DNA of 64,000 nt from Dehalogenimonas sp. THU2 (GTDB lineage Bacteria > Chloroflexota > Dehalococcoidia > Dehalococcoidales > Dehalococcoidaceae): assembly GCF_039749495.1 (NCBI RefSeq), contig NZ_JBDLLU010000007.1:1-64000 (forward strand), written 5' to 3'. Below, one piece after another: positions 43,687 to 53,258 of this stretch (the first letter of the stretch is position 1; every line of letters begins with the position of its first letter). The notes beneath the pieces are model-generated. The model did not search any database and was not told where the DNA came from. It saw only the letters and a list, made by a program, of their open reading frames with translations. The position numbers and the translations under genes were made by a program.

Positions 43687-46600
43687 ATGTTTCAACCAGT
43701 CAACAGCCGTGTTAACTTCGGGGAACTCGAAGAAAAGACGTTGAAGCTTTGGTCGCAGAAGAACGTTTTCAAACGCAGCATTGAAAACCGCAAAGACGGC
43801 AAACGCTTTACCTTGTACGAAGGGCCGCCGACGGCTAACGGCAAACCGGGTATCCACCATGTTCTGTCGCGGGTCTTCAAGGATGTCATTCCTCGCTATA
43901 AAGTGATGAAGGGTTTTTACGCGCCCCGCATCGGCGGATGGGACACCCATGGCCTCCCGGTAGAACTTGAGGTAGAAAAGGAACTCGGTTTCAAGAGCAA
44001 GACCGATATCGAGAGATACGGCATCGCCGAGTTCAATCAAAAATGCCGCGAGTCCGTGTTCAAATATGTCCGGGACTGGAACGCCCTAACCGAACGCATC
44101 GGGTACTGGGTGGATCTGGATAACGCCTACATCACCATGAATAACAGCTATATCGAAAGCGGCTGGTGGGTGGTCAAACAACTCTGGGACAAGGGATTAA
44201 TCTACCAGGGTCATAAAGTCACCCCGCACTGCCCGCGTTGCGGAACTTCACTTTCATCGCATGAAGTGGCATTAGGTTATGAGGAACATACCGAAGACCC
44301 CTCGGTCTATGTGAAATTTCAGATTCTGCCGGAATCCTTTACCGGGCCCCTGAAGGCTTTTATGGACAAGCCGTTGTCCTTACTCGCCTGGACGACCACG
44401 CCGTGGACATTGCCCGCCAATACGGCCCTTGCGGTCTGTGACAGCGCCGAATACGCGGTCCTGGACCTGGGAGACGAATACCTGGTCCTTGCCGCGGCCT
44501 TGCTGGAGGCGAACGCCTTACATACTGCTCATGAAGCCGGCAGAGTTGCCGGCAGCCGCCTGGTGGGTTTGAAATACCGGCCGCTGTTCGATCCGTTCGC
44601 GAACAGCATGGCAGTGAGTCGCCTCGACAAAGGCGAACTCGTTGCCGTCGAAGCGACCGAGCTCACTTACCCGGTCATCGCCGCCGATTATGTCTCCATG
44701 GATGACGGTACCGGTATCGTTCACACGGCGCCGGCCTATGGCGAGGTGGACTATGAATCCGGAAAGAAGCACGGGCTGTATTTTATTCACCATGTCGATC
44801 TCCAGGGGAAGATAACCGGCACCTATCCCGGCGCGGGAAAGTTTGTCAAAACTGCCGATCCCCTCATCACCCAGGACTTAAAACAACGTAATATGCTTTT
44901 CAAAAGTGAAAAGATACATCACACATACCCGTTTTGCTGGCGTTGCAGTACGCCGCTGCTGTATTTTGCCAAACAGAGCTGGTATATCCGCACCACCGCC
45001 TGCCGAGATGCATTGATCGAAGGCAACGAACGTATCAACTGGTACCCGGAACATATAAAAAAAGGCCGTTTCGGCGACTGGTTGCAAAATAATGTCGATT
45101 GGGCGTTCTCACGCGAGCGTTACTGGGGAACGCCGGTGCCGGTATGGCGATGCCAGAGATGCCAGACAACCGAATGTATCGGAGGGTTAACCGAACTCCA
45201 GGCAAAGACGGGGTTTTCCGGGCTTAACGAACCACTCGACCTGCATCGGCCTTATGTCGATGACATGACGTATGAATGCCCGCAGTGCCACGGAGAGATG
45301 AAGCGCGTCAGTGATGTTATAGACTGCTGGTTCGATTCCGGCGCTATGCCGGTTGCCCAGCACCACTATCCATTTGAGCCGGACAGCCTGGATATCTTCA
45401 AGGATGGGCGTTTCCCCGCGGACTATATTTGCGAGGCGGTGGATCAGACGAGAGGCTGGTTCTATAGCTTGCACGCTCTTTCGACACTCCTCTTTGACCG
45501 GCCGAGCTACGATAATGTCATCTGCCTGGGGCATATTCTCGATGAAAAAGGCGAGAAGATGAGCAAGTCCAAGGGCAATGTGGTGTTGCCCGAAACTGTC
45601 ATCGGGAAATATGGGGCTGACGCGGTACGCTGGTACTTGTTCACCGCTTCACCAGCGGGCAACGCCAGACGCTTCTCGGAGAAACTGGTGAGCGAGGTAA
45701 CACGCTCCTTCATGTCCACTCTGTGGAACACTTATTCCTTTTTCATTCTCTACGCTAATATCGACAACTATCAGCCAAAAACTGAAACCTGCGAGGTGGC
45801 CTCGGAACTCGACCGCTGGATTTTGTCCGAGTTGAATCAACTCGTCGAGGAGGTCACCACCGATCTGGACGCATATGATCCGGTGGCCGCGGCGCGCGCC
45901 ATAGAGGCTTTTGTGGATTACCTGTCCAACTGGTATGTCAGGCGATCGCGGAGGCGTTTCTGGAAATCCGAGAGCGACGCGGATAAACTGTCGGCTTATA
46001 ACGCTCTTTATGAATGCCTGGTTACGATGTCTAAATTACTGGCTCCGTTCATGCCTTTCCTGGCCGAGGAGATATACCAGAACCTGGTCGTATCGATCAA
46101 TGCCCAGGCGCCGGATAGTGTACATCTTTCTGATTTCCCGTTGGCTGACATTACCCGTATCGATGCCGACCTATCGACGGCAATGCGGTTGGCGATGAAG
46201 GTGTCCAGCATCGGCCGGGCCGCCCGGGCACAGGCGAGTATCAAGGTCCGTCAGCCCCTGGCGAGGGCGATTGTTGCCGGACTTAACGCCGGGGAACAAG
46301 CCAGGCTCGAAATAATCGCCGATTCAGTGATCGAAGAACTAAACGTCAAACGGCTCAACTTCGTCGCCGATGCTGAGGCGTTGCCGGATGATTCGGCCCA
46401 AGTGACCGAAGGCGCTTTGACCGTAGCCGTTGATAAAAATATCACTCCTGAACTGGCCGACGAAGGCCTGGTCAGGGAGATAACTCACCGTATACAGGGT
46501 TTGCGCAGAAACGCCAACTACGAGATCGCCGACAATATCGTCACCTACTTCGACGGCGATGAACAGGCCGAAAGAGTCATGGGCGAGTGGTCGGACTACA

Positions 46601-46725
46601 TCAAGCGAGAAACTTTATCGCGGGAACTGGTAAAAGGCGTCCCCGTTGATGAAACAGTGACGGCTGAAATCTTCAAGCTTGAAGGTCATCCGATCAATCT
46701 CGGGGTAAGCAAGGCGAACCCTTGA
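43687..46725 (+). CDS. ileS: isoleucyl-tRNA synthetase
   Basis: A 1012-residue class I synthetase. The HIGH-like site is PTANGKPGIHHVLSR, the editing domain includes WTTTPWTLPANTALAV and DGTGIVHTAPAYGE, and the KMSKS motif is KMSKSKGNVVLP. The catalytic-core zinc-like sites are CPRCG and CRRCST-type segments (CWRCSTPLLYF, CQRCQTTEC). The anticodon-binding helical domain follows from about residue 690. It resembles the long eukaryote-like IleS type. AGAGG precedes the ATG. Expression is controlled by the T-box just upstream. Confidence 0.97.
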   Translation: MFQPVNSRVNFGELEEKTLKLWSQKNVFKRSIENRKDGKRFTLYEGPPTANGKPGIHHVLSRVFKDVIPRYKVMKGFYAPRIGGWDTHGLPVELEVEKELGFKSKTDIERYGIAEFNQKCRESVFKYVRDWNALTERIGYWVDLDNAYITMNNSYIESGWWVVKQLWDKGLIYQGHKVTPHCPRCGTSLSSHEVALGYEEHTEDPSVYVKFQILPESFTGPLKAFMDKPLSLLAWTTTPWTLPANTALAVCDSAEYAVLDLGDEYLVLAAALLEANALHTAHEAGRVAGSRLVGLKYRPLFDPFANSMAVSRLDKGELVAVEATELTYPVIAADYVSMDDGTGIVHTAPAYGEVDYESGKKHGLYFIHHVDLQGKITGTYPGAGKFVKTADPLITQDLKQRNMLFKSEKIHHTYPFCWRCSTPLLYFAKQSWYIRTTACRDALIEGNERINWYPEHIKKGRFGDWLQNNVDWAFSRERYWGTPVPVWRCQRCQTTECIGGLTELQAKTGFSGLNEPLDLHRPYVDDMTYECPQCHGEMKRVSDVIDCWFDSGAMPVAQHHYPFEPDSLDIFKDGRFPADYICEAVDQTRGWFYSLHALSTLLFDRPSYDNVICLGHILDEKGEKMSKSKGNVVLPETVIGKYGADAVRWYLFTASPAGNARRFSEKLVSEVTRSFMSTLWNTYSFFILYANIDNYQPKTETCEVASELDRWILSELNQLVEEVTTDLDAYDPVAAARAIEAFVDYLSNWYVRRSRRRFWKSESDADKLSAYNALYECLVTMSKLLAPFMPFLAEEIYQNLVVSINAQAPDSVHLSDFPLADITRIDADLSTAMRLAMKVSSIGRAARAQASIKVRQPLARAIVAGLNAGEQARLEIIADSVIEELNVKRLNFVADAEALPDDSAQVTEGALTVAVDKNITPELADEGLVREITHRIQGLRRNANYEIADNIVTYFDGDEQAERVMGEWSDYIKRETLSRELVKGVPVDETVTAEIFKLEGHPINLGVSKANP

Positions 46726-46779
46726 TGCCGAAGGCAATCCTGGCGTAAAGCGATCCGGTTGTGAGCTTCACTTCCCGGC

Positions 46780-47478
46780 CTAGTGAGCGGGAGGTGAAGC
46801 TTCTTCGCTTGCGCTTTCGGTCTCTTCCGGTGCTGTCTCAACCGGTTCCTCTTCCTCCGGCCGGCCGGTAGGATGGGTCATATCGCGAAGGTAACGGTGT
46901 ATCTCGTTAAGAGACGGCGGAAAAACACTGAAGACTTCGATTTCTTTGGGGAACTGGATCGGGTGACCTTCCCGAATAAAAAGGACGCCGGCCTGGTCCG
47001 GTTGGAGCGTTTCGGCGATCCTGTTGATGATGAAATCGTAGCGGCGTTTCATGACGTCCATCAGACTTTCGGTGGCTATCCTGGCCACTTTGGGAGAAGT
47101 GAATCCAAGCATAGAGAAGCGCTCCCAATCAAGGCTCTCAGCCATCAATTCACGGTCCTCGATATATGTTAAAGAAGCGCCGGACTGCAGTCTGTCCTGG
47201 GTGATATCAAAACTGGGTGTGTTGAATTGTTCCAGGCTTTTCAGAGCGGCCTCACCGGTAGCATCGATGCCCTCGTGATAAACATGGTTCACCGCACCGA
47301 TTCGCTCTTCCAGATGTCGAAGCTGGCCTTTGATTTCTTGCCAGTAACGTTCAAATAAGACATTATATTCTTTGGGCGCTTCAGGCCAGCGGTATAAGAG
47401 GGGTACGACATATAATTTGCGTTTGCCTGTGAATGTTGCCGCTTCCGGTCGTTCCACTTTTCCCAGTTCTTCAGCCAT
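46780..47478 (-). CDS. conserved-looking protein of unknown function
   Basis: I do not recognise this 232-residue protein. It is soluble with no signal peptide. The middle part looks well folded: KLYVVPLLYRWPEAPKEYNV, LRHLEERIGAVNHVYHEGID, and a helical stretch AESLMDVMKRRYDFIINRIAE-like, then GVLFIREGHPIQFPKEIEVF. The last 35 residues are an acidic Glu/Pro/Ser tail. It is 47 bases downstream of a ferritin-like gene on the same strand, so they may share a transcript. Confidence 0.7.
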   Translation of the reverse strand: MAEELGKVERPEAATFTGKRKLYVVPLLYRWPEAPKEYNVLFERYWQEIKGQLRHLEERIGAVNHVYHEGIDATGEAALKSLEQFNTPSFDITQDRLQSGASLTYIEDRELMAESLDWERFSMLGFTSPKVARIATESLMDVMKRRYDFIINRIAETLQPDQAGVLFIREGHPIQFPKEIEVFSVFPPSLNEIHRYLRDMTHPTGRPEEEEPVETAPEETESASEEASPPAH

Positions 47479-47525
47479 TTCGTCTCCTATTAAATGAGTT
47501 AATAATTCGTTGATGATGCCTCAGG

Positions 47526-47981
47526 CTAGTCATCGATATGAACGATGTTATCATAGAGAAGTTCGAGCCGTAGCTTGTGTCCCATTTCCTGGTGCGCCAG
47601 AAACCGGCAGAGCGATTTGGCGGTCTCTGTGCTGAACACTCCCATCAGGTCCGAATAAAAAGAGACGGACTCGGCCTCGCGTTTTATAGCGAAAAGCACG
47701 GTATCGGTCAGGTCGGCGCCGGCAAGTTCGTCAGGGGCTTTCAAATGGGCGGAGACCAGGAGATCCGCCAGGCGTGATTTGGTTTCGAGTGAATCTATGA
47801 AGGCTTCCAGTGGCAGGTTCTTTAGCGAATCAAGGTGCTTTTCCTCGGTGCCGGCCAGTTCCCGTAAGAGAGTGGCCGCAGCCGGATCATCGGTCATACC
47901 GGCAGATTTACGATATAAAGCAGCGGAAGCAACCTCTTTGAACATGGCTGCTTCCAGCAACTCGGCAATTTCGTCGTTCAT
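47526..47981 (-). CDS. ferritin-like / rubrerythrin-type diiron protein
   Basis: A 151-residue four-helix protein. Helix motifs LLEAAMFKEVASAALYRKSAG and LAGTEEKHLDSLK give an ExxH pair, and the second half repeats the pattern with FAIKREAESVSFYSDL and LAHQEMGHKLRLELL. These are rubrerythrin-domain iron ligands; no rubredoxin Cys4 tail is present. A role in oxidative stress or iron handling is plausible. It has a strong promoter divergent from the stress-protein gene. Confidence 0.8.
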   Translation of the reverse strand: MNDEIAELLEAAMFKEVASAALYRKSAGMTDDPAAATLLRELAGTEEKHLDSLKNLPLEAFIDSLETKSRLADLLVSAHLKAPDELAGADLTDTVLFAIKREAESVSFYSDLMGVFSTETAKSLCRFLAHQEMGHKLRLELLYDNIVHIDD

Positions 47982-48019
47982 GAGGCTCCTTGATAAGATT
48001 GTTGATAGACTCCTTAACC

Positions 48020-48048
48020 ATTCTAAAGAGCACTCCGGTGACTGTCAA
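48020..48048 (-). promoter_or_regulatory. promoter of the ferritin-like gene
   Basis: Minus strand TTGACA (48048-48043), 17-base spacer, TAGAAT (48025-48020), about 39 bases before the gene start. Divergent from the stress-protein promoter. Confidence 0.7.
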
Positions 48049-48055
48049 TTAAGTC

Positions 48056-48084
48056 TTGGTCGTTGAATCCAATTCAGGTATAAT
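48056..48084 (+). promoter_or_regulatory. promoter of the universal stress protein gene
   Basis: TTGGTC (48056-48061), 17-base spacer, TATAAT (48079-48084), 30 bases before the ATG. The first 14 bases TTGGTCGTTGAATC are identical to those of the transketolase promoter. Confidence 0.7.
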
Positions 48085-48114
48085 CTGGGATAGTATAAAG
48101 TTGAAGGTCTGATA

Positions 48115-48969
48115 ATGGAATACCGAAAAATCCTGGTCCCGCTGGATGGTTCAGAATCGGCAGAGCAGGCTTTGCCGCTAGCGAAGGCGCTGGCAGGCAA
48201 AAATACCAATATTGTTCTTTTCAGCGTATGTCCTGAAGATGAACTAAGGCTTTGCCGGTTGAACAGCGCATATCTCGATGTCCAGGCTAAAGCATTAACT
48301 GCTGAGGGCCTGCAATCCGTTATCTGTCATACCGAACCCGGTGATCTCGCCGACCGAATTAAAAACTATACGGCGAGGGAAGGTGTGGAACTGGTAATCG
48401 TCTGCCGGCAGGGCTACTCCGACCTATCCCGGGAAGAAAAGGTACTTCAGAATCTAGTTACCGATAATAGTTCTCTGCTACTGGTCAAACCAGATGCTGC
48501 AAAACCCAGGCTGTCCAGGATACTCCTGCCATTGGACGGGTCAATAATTTCGGAAGGTGCGGTGCCCCATGTTATTAAGCTAGCCAAAGCGGCCGGATTG
48601 GAAGTATTGCTCTTATCGGTTAACGGTTTCCCTGAGATACCCTCGGATCGCCCGCCTGCTGCCAAGCCCAGTTGGGAAGAATACGCTTTGGTGTTGATGA
48701 AAGAGGTAAGGGAACAAGCTTCAGGCTACCTCGATCGGCAAGCTCAAGATTTCCGGCAGGCCGGATTGAAGGTAAAGACCCAGGTGGTATTTGGAAGCGT
48801 CGCCGAAAGCATCCTCAAGGTATCGGAAGAAGAACACGTAGATGTGATCGCCATGGCCACTCACCGGCGTTCCGGACTGGACCGCTGGGTTTACGGCAGC
48901 GTTGCCGCTACAGTGAGTGCGGCCACTGAGTTACCGATGCTTTTGGTCCGCGGTAGCGAAAACCGTTAA
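48115..48969 (+). CDS. tandem-domain universal stress protein
   Basis: A 284-residue cytoplasmic protein with two UspA domains: residues 1-125 start with YRKILVPLDGSESAEQALPL and residues 135-284 start with RILLPLDGSIISEGAVPH. The second domain keeps the ATP-binding pattern MATHRRSGLDRWVYGSVAATV; in the first domain the matching loop reads VCRQGYSDLSREEKVLQNLV and has lost the glycines. Such tandem proteins bind ATP and respond to starvation or stress. Own promoter; ends 56 bases before the Rpe-like gene. Confidence 0.93.
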   Translation: MEYRKILVPLDGSESAEQALPLAKALAGKNTNIVLFSVCPEDELRLCRLNSAYLDVQAKALTAEGLQSVICHTEPGDLADRIKNYTAREGVELVIVCRQGYSDLSREEKVLQNLVTDNSSLLLVKPDAAKPRLSRILLPLDGSIISEGAVPHVIKLAKAAGLEVLLLSVNGFPEIPSDRPPAAKPSWEEYALVLMKEVREQASGYLDRQAQDFRQAGLKVKTQVVFGSVAESILKVSEEEHVDVIAMATHRRSGLDRWVYGSVAATVSAATELPMLLVRGSENR

Positions 48970-49025
48970 CCGATCAGCGCTCGGGTTTTCCGATTTCCGA
49001 TTATTTAATATTCAAGGATGAGATA

Positions 49026-49676
49026 TTGAGAAAAGTACGCGTGGTACCGGCAATCCTGACCGATGACGTCACGGCGTTGAAAAAGATGGCCGATCAGATC
49101 AGGGAAGCGGTCACCTGGGCGCAGGTGGATATCATGGACGGGGGATTCGTGCCGTCGAAGAGCATCGGGTGGCAGGCGGCCAAGGCGGCTGAGCTGCCGT
49201 TCGCCTGGGAAGTTCATCTGATGGTGAAGGATCCTGAAACCTGGTTCAGCGACTTCAAGTTCGCAGGCGCTAGCCGTGTCATCTTCCATTTTGAGGCTGC
49301 GCCCGAACCCCGATGCGTCATCGAGTCCGCCAGAAAGCTGGGGCTGGACGTCGGGATGGCGATTAACCCCGAAACCTCAGTAGCGACGGTTGCAGAGTTT
49401 CTGCCTCTGCTCGACAACGTTCTCTTGATGTCGGTGAATCCCGGTTTCTATGGCGCGAAATTCATACCGGAAGTATTGCAAAAGATCAGCCAAATCCGCG
49501 CACTGTTGCCAAACATATCGATCAGTATTGATGGTGGTATAAAAGAGGCGAATCTGCTGGAAGTAGTCTCCAGCGGAGTGGACGATATCTGTGTGGGCAG
49601 CGCCGTTTTCTGTACACCGGACCCGGCGGAAAGCTACCGTAGGTTACAGTCCATGGTCGATGCAGCAACCTGTTAG
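49026..49676 (+). CDS. ribulose-phosphate 3-epimerase-like protein
   Basis: A 216-residue TIM barrel starting at a TTG with AAGGATGAG upstream. VPAILTDDV, QVDIMDGGFVPS, WEVHLMVKDP, LLMSVNPGFYGAKFIPEVL and SIDGGIKEAN follow the Rpe layout and keep three metal ligands. The first metal histidine, normally HVDVMDG, is Gln here (AQVDIMDG). The protein could still be an epimerase or have shifted substrate. It faces rpiB and tkt, also pentose-phosphate genes. Confidence 0.8.
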   Translation: MRKVRVVPAILTDDVTALKKMADQIREAVTWAQVDIMDGGFVPSKSIGWQAAKAAELPFAWEVHLMVKDPETWFSDFKFAGASRVIFHFEAAPEPRCVIESARKLGLDVGMAINPETSVATVAEFLPLLDNVLLMSVNPGFYGAKFIPEVLQKISQIRALLPNISISIDGGIKEANLLEVVSSGVDDICVGSAVFCTPDPAESYRRLQSMVDAATC

Positions 49677-49714
49677 TCACTCGATTCAGGCCAGCGATTA
49701 AAAGCGGTTAACCT

Positions 49715-50179
49715 TTATCGGTTGAGAAGTGCCCTGCGTTCGATTTCATTCAACATATCCAGGCGGCGGCGGTAACGGGGTTCTTCTCTGAAAGAAGCGT
49801 TGAGAAACGCTTTACAGAGTTCCTGGGCGAGAGATAGCCCCAAAACCCGTGCTCCCAGGCACAGGACGTTCATGTCATCGTGTTCCACCGCCTGATGGGC
49901 GGAATAGGTGTCATGACAAACCGAGGCGCGTATCCCGGGCACTTTGTTGGCGGCCATACAGGCGCCAGCGCCCGAACCGCAGATCAGTATGCCTCTCTTG
50001 ACCTTGCCCCCGTTCACTTCCCGGGCAACGCGCTCGGCGTAATCCGGGTAGTCATCGTCCTGTAGAAATTCATGAGCTCCGAGATCGATGATCTTGATGC
50101 CTTCTTTTTGCAACAGAGGCACCAGCGCCTGTTTTAGAGCGAAACCGCCGTGATCAGAGGCCACAGCGATGCTATTCAC
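49715..50179 (-). CDS. rpiB: ribose 5-phosphate isomerase B
   Basis: A 154-residue RpiB/LacAB enzyme interconverting ribose 5-phosphate and ribulose 5-phosphate. [34 protein letters not shown] (catalytic Cys and anion hole) and [21 protein letters not shown] are family signatures. Normal length. The start overlaps the tkt stop by eight bases, so translation is likely coupled. Confidence 0.96.
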   Translation of the reverse strand: MNSIAVASDHGGFALKQALVPLLQKEGIKIIDLGAHEFLQDDDYPDYAERVAREVNGGKVKRGILICGSGAGACMAANKVPGIRASVCHDTYSAHQAVEHDDMNVLCLGARVLGLSLAQELCKAFLNASFREEPRYRRRLDMLNEIERRALLNR

Positions 50180-52184
50180 TTTCGGCCGCCAGTTTCTCCG
50201 CTGTATCGACGATGTGTTCTACGGTGAAGCCGAATTTTTCGAACAGCACATCACCGGGGGCGGAAGCCCCGTAGTGGTCGATGCCGATCTTGATGCCCCT
50301 GTCACCGGCGTACCTCTCCCAACCCAATGTGCGGCCAGCTTCAACAGTGATACGTTTCCAGATCTGACGCGGCAGCACCTGCTGGCGATATTCTTCCGGC
50401 TGAGCGTCGAAGACCTCCCATGAAGGTAACGACACGACACGGGCGGAGATTCCTTTTACCTTGAGTGCCTGCGCAGCTTCAAGGACGAGGTGAACCTCCG
50501 AACCGGTGGCGATGATGATTACGGCCGGTTTGAGGTCCGCTTGCCAAAGAATGTAACCGCCGCGGTGAGTGAGAGCGGCGGGAGCCAGTTCTGTCCGGTT
50601 GAAAACCGGTAGTTTCTGACGGGTGAGGACCAGTACGGTCGGGCCGCCGGTACGCCCGATAGCCATTTCCCAGGCCATGGCGGTCTCGGTGGCATCGGCG
50701 GGGCGTAAAGTTACCAGGTGTGGGACTGAGCGTAAACCCAGCAGTTGTTCCACCGGTTGGTGTGTCGGACCGTCCTCGCCCAAGCCGATGGAATCATGAG
50801 TGTAAACATAGTTGACGTTGAGTCCCATGATGGCCGCCAGGCGGACCGAGGGGCGCATATAGTCATAAAAGGCAAGGAAGGTAGCGGCGTAAGGGATGAT
50901 GCCGCCGTGCAGCGCCAGACCGTTGCAGATGGCACCCATGGCATGTTCCCGGACGCCAAATTGCAGATTGCGGCCGGCATGGTTTTCCGGGCTGAAGATA
51001 CTATCGAATTCCAGAAAGGTCTTGGTGGACGGAGTCAGATCACCCGATCCGCCGATTATGTTCTCAACCTTTTTACCGATCAGATTAAGAACCTTACCCG
51101 ATGCTTCACGCGTGGCCAGCGGCTTGTCTCCCGCTTTGAAAAAGGTTTCCAGCCCATCGTTCCAGCTTGCAGGCAGGTTGCCTTCGAGGAAAGATCGGAA
51201 CTGGGCGGCCTGGGCAGGGAAGTTCGCGGCGTAGGCGTCGAAATGTGCCTGCCATTCTTCCTGGCGCACTTTCCCGGCTGCCAATGCAGACATATTCTCC
51301 TTTACCTCGGAGGGAATAAAGAACGGTTCCGCGTAGGACCAGCCGAGCCGTTCCTTTGCCGCGGCCAGTTCCGCTTCTCCGAGAGCTTCGCCATGGGCTG
51401 AACCGGTGCCTGCCTTGTTGGGCGCACCGTAACCGATGACGGTGCGGCAAACGATCAGTTTGGGTTTGCCGGTTTCCCGGTGAGCTTCCTCCATGGCGGA
51501 CTTGACTGCGTCTATGTCCATGCCGGCGATGGGGCCGATGACATGCCAGCCGTAAGCGCGGAAACGCGCTGCCACGTCTTCATTGAAATAGTTGGCGGTA
51601 TCGCCCTCGATGGTGACCTGGTTGTCATCGTAGAGGTAGATCAGCTTGCCCAACTTCAGGGTACCGGCCAGCGATGCCGCTTCGCTGGTCACGCCTTCCA
51701 TTAAATCACCATCGGAGACGATGGCGTAGGTGCAATGATCGACGATCTCATAGCCCGGTCTGTTAAAGCGCGCCGCCAGCCATTTCTCGGCGATGGCCAT
51801 CCCGACGCCGTTACCGAAGCCCTGTCCTAACGGACCGGTGGTGGCCTCCACCCCCGGGGTCAAACCGTGTTCGGGATGCCCTGGAGTTTTAGAATCCCAT
51901 TGCCGAAATTGCTTGATCTCATCCATCGGCAAATCATAACCGGTCAGATGCAGCATGGAATACAGCAGCGCGGAGGCGTGACCGGCTGAGAGAACGAACC
52001 GGTCCCGATCGAACCAGGCAGGGTCAGAGGGATTGTGCTTCAAATAGCGTTGCCACAGGACATAGGCCATGACAGCGGCGCCCATGGGTGCGCCAGGGTG
52101 TCCGGAAACCGCTTTTTGCACCATATCGGCGGAGAGAAAACGGATGGTGTTGATGGAAAGCTGGTCCAGCGAGTTACTGTTCAT
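50172..52184 (-). CDS. tkt: transketolase
   Basis: A 670-residue thiamine-diphosphate enzyme moving two-carbon units in the pentose phosphate pathway. [23 protein letters not shown] and AGHASALLY open it. The ThDP motif is [20 protein letters not shown] with DDNQVTIEG. The second domain has [29 protein letters not shown] (catalytic Glu) and [17 protein letters not shown]. Full length. It starts the tkt-rpiB operon and has its own promoter. Confidence 0.97.
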   Translation of the reverse strand: MNSNSLDQLSINTIRFLSADMVQKAVSGHPGAPMGAAVMAYVLWQRYLKHNPSDPAWFDRDRFVLSAGHASALLYSMLHLTGYDLPMDEIKQFRQWDSKTPGHPEHGLTPGVEATTGPLGQGFGNGVGMAIAEKWLAARFNRPGYEIVDHCTYAIVSDGDLMEGVTSEAASLAGTLKLGKLIYLYDDNQVTIEGDTANYFNEDVAARFRAYGWHVIGPIAGMDIDAVKSAMEEAHRETGKPKLIVCRTVIGYGAPNKAGTGSAHGEALGEAELAAAKERLGWSYAEPFFIPSEVKENMSALAAGKVRQEEWQAHFDAYAANFPAQAAQFRSFLEGNLPASWNDGLETFFKAGDKPLATREASGKVLNLIGKKVENIIGGSGDLTPSTKTFLEFDSIFSPENHAGRNLQFGVREHAMGAICNGLALHGGIIPYAATFLAFYDYMRPSVRLAAIMGLNVNYVYTHDSIGLGEDGPTHQPVEQLLGLRSVPHLVTLRPADATETAMAWEMAIGRTGGPTVLVLTRQKLPVFNRTELAPAALTHRGGYILWQADLKPAVIIIATGSEVHLVLEAAQALKVKGISARVVSLPSWEVFDAQPEEYRQQVLPRQIWKRITVEAGRTLGWERYAGDRGIKIGIDHYGASAPGDVLFEKFGFTVEHIVDTAEKLAAESE

Positions 52185-52229
52185 TTTTAACCTTTCGCAT
52201 GCGTTTCAAAATTTATTCTCCGTCGCCCA

Positions 52230-52258
52230 ATTATAACGCCGGAAGATTCAACGACCAA
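52230..52258 (-). promoter_or_regulatory. promoter of tkt-rpiB
   Basis: Minus strand TTGGTC (52258-52253), 17-base spacer, TATAAT (52235-52230), about 45 bases before the tkt start. Shares TTGGTCGTTGAATC with the stress-protein promoter. Confidence 0.7.
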
Positions 52259-52281
52259 GGGAATATCGACCAAAAAAAGAT

Positions 52282-52932
52282 TCAGTCAGGGCTTGGAGTG
52301 CTGTCGGGGTTATGGGTTTCCATGAGCCGTACGTACTGCTGCAACAGCGTTTCCCGGTAGAGGTCTTCAAGTTTGGTGAGAAGTTTCTCCGGGTCCGAGT
52401 CATAGCTCATGATGGCGCCGGTGTTTTTATCGATCATACGTATGATGTCAGAGAGAGGTTCCGATATGCCGCCGGTGCCCAGGAGGATGCCTATGATCTT
52501 GCCCTCGCCGAAAGCGATGGCAAATTCTCCCAGCGTACCCGATCGGCCGCCGGCAAAAATAACGACATCACAGGAGCGGATATTCTCGATCTCCCGCCCC
52601 ATAAGACCGCTGCCGGTATAGATAATGGAACGATAGCCCCGGGTGGGTGAATTGTACTTGACGACATGCTCTTCCAGGTTCAGAGCAGGAGAAACACCGA
52701 CCACGATACCACCCTTTTCAAAAGAACCCAGCACTGTTTCATGCGGGATACCGGGTGAAGCACCGGTGATAAGAACGTACCCTCGGCGGGCGATACAATG
52801 ACCAAGCTCGCGCATCTTTCCTTTGGTTTCTTCGGTGATGATACCACCCGCCGCTCCCATGATGCCGACTGTCATGACAGGGAAGGGATATTTATGGGTA
52901 TCGAGTGTCGCGGCGCAATCCGAGGTTTCCAT
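52282..52932 (-). CDS. LOG/TIGR00725-like nucleotide-binding protein
   Basis: A 216-residue Rossmann-like protein. The ATG at 52932 has TAGGAG upstream; the longer frame lacks it. TVGIMGAAGGI, GHCIARRGYVLITGASPGIPHETV and VVIFAGGRSGTLGEFAIAFGEGKIIGIL are the phosphate-binding and GGxxGTxxE signature of the LOG/lysine decarboxylase-like superfamily, closest to the TIGR00725 group. Plant LOGs cleave cytokinin nucleotides; the bacterial substrate for this group is not known. Confidence 0.85.
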   Translation of the reverse strand: METSDCAATLDTHKYPFPVMTVGIMGAAGGIITEETKGKMRELGHCIARRGYVLITGASPGIPHETVLGSFEKGGIVVGVSPALNLEEHVVKYNSPTRGYRSIIYTGSGLMGREIENIRSCDVVIFAGGRSGTLGEFAIAFGEGKIIGILLGTGGISEPLSDIIRMIDKNTGAIMSYDSDPEKLLTKLEDLYRETLLQQYVRLMETHNPDSTPSPD

Positions 52933-53132
52933 GGCGCTCCTACAATATATCAACGATATTGTACAAAAATTCAGTTGCTATAAGCTAATGCCGGTTTGAG
53001 CGACCGTTGGCAATTGAAAATTTGCAATGATTTCAGATTCGCTCATCCGCTTTTTGGTCAAGAATTGAACACTAATGGAATTTTTTCACACCAGGGAAAT
53101 CAGTATGATAGTCAAAGGTTGAGGGAAACATT

Positions 53133-53258
53133 ATGCCCAAATCAGCCGGCAAAACATCTCACCGCTTCGAAAAACAAGCCGGAACCTATGATTGTGACGT
53201 GGGAGATGCGGTCAGGTACCGATGTGCATTGCCTGCACGATTACGTTGTGCGCCTTGA
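53133..53258 (+). CDS. 41-codon ORF, possible broken zinc-ribbon gene
   Basis: GAGGGA lies about eight bases before an ATG that opens MPKSAGKTSHRFEKQAGTYD then CDVGDAVR. The segment GTYDCDV resembles the first CxxC knuckle of small zinc-ribbon proteins, but the second Cys is missing. In another frame just downstream VHCLHD recalls the later knuckle, so a frameshift is possible. The end overlaps the 3' end of the opposite HD-GYP gene. Weak evidence. The rest of 52933-53132 shows nothing I can support. Confidence 0.3.
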   Translation: MPKSAGKTSHRFEKQAGTYDCDVGDAVRYRCALPARLRCAP

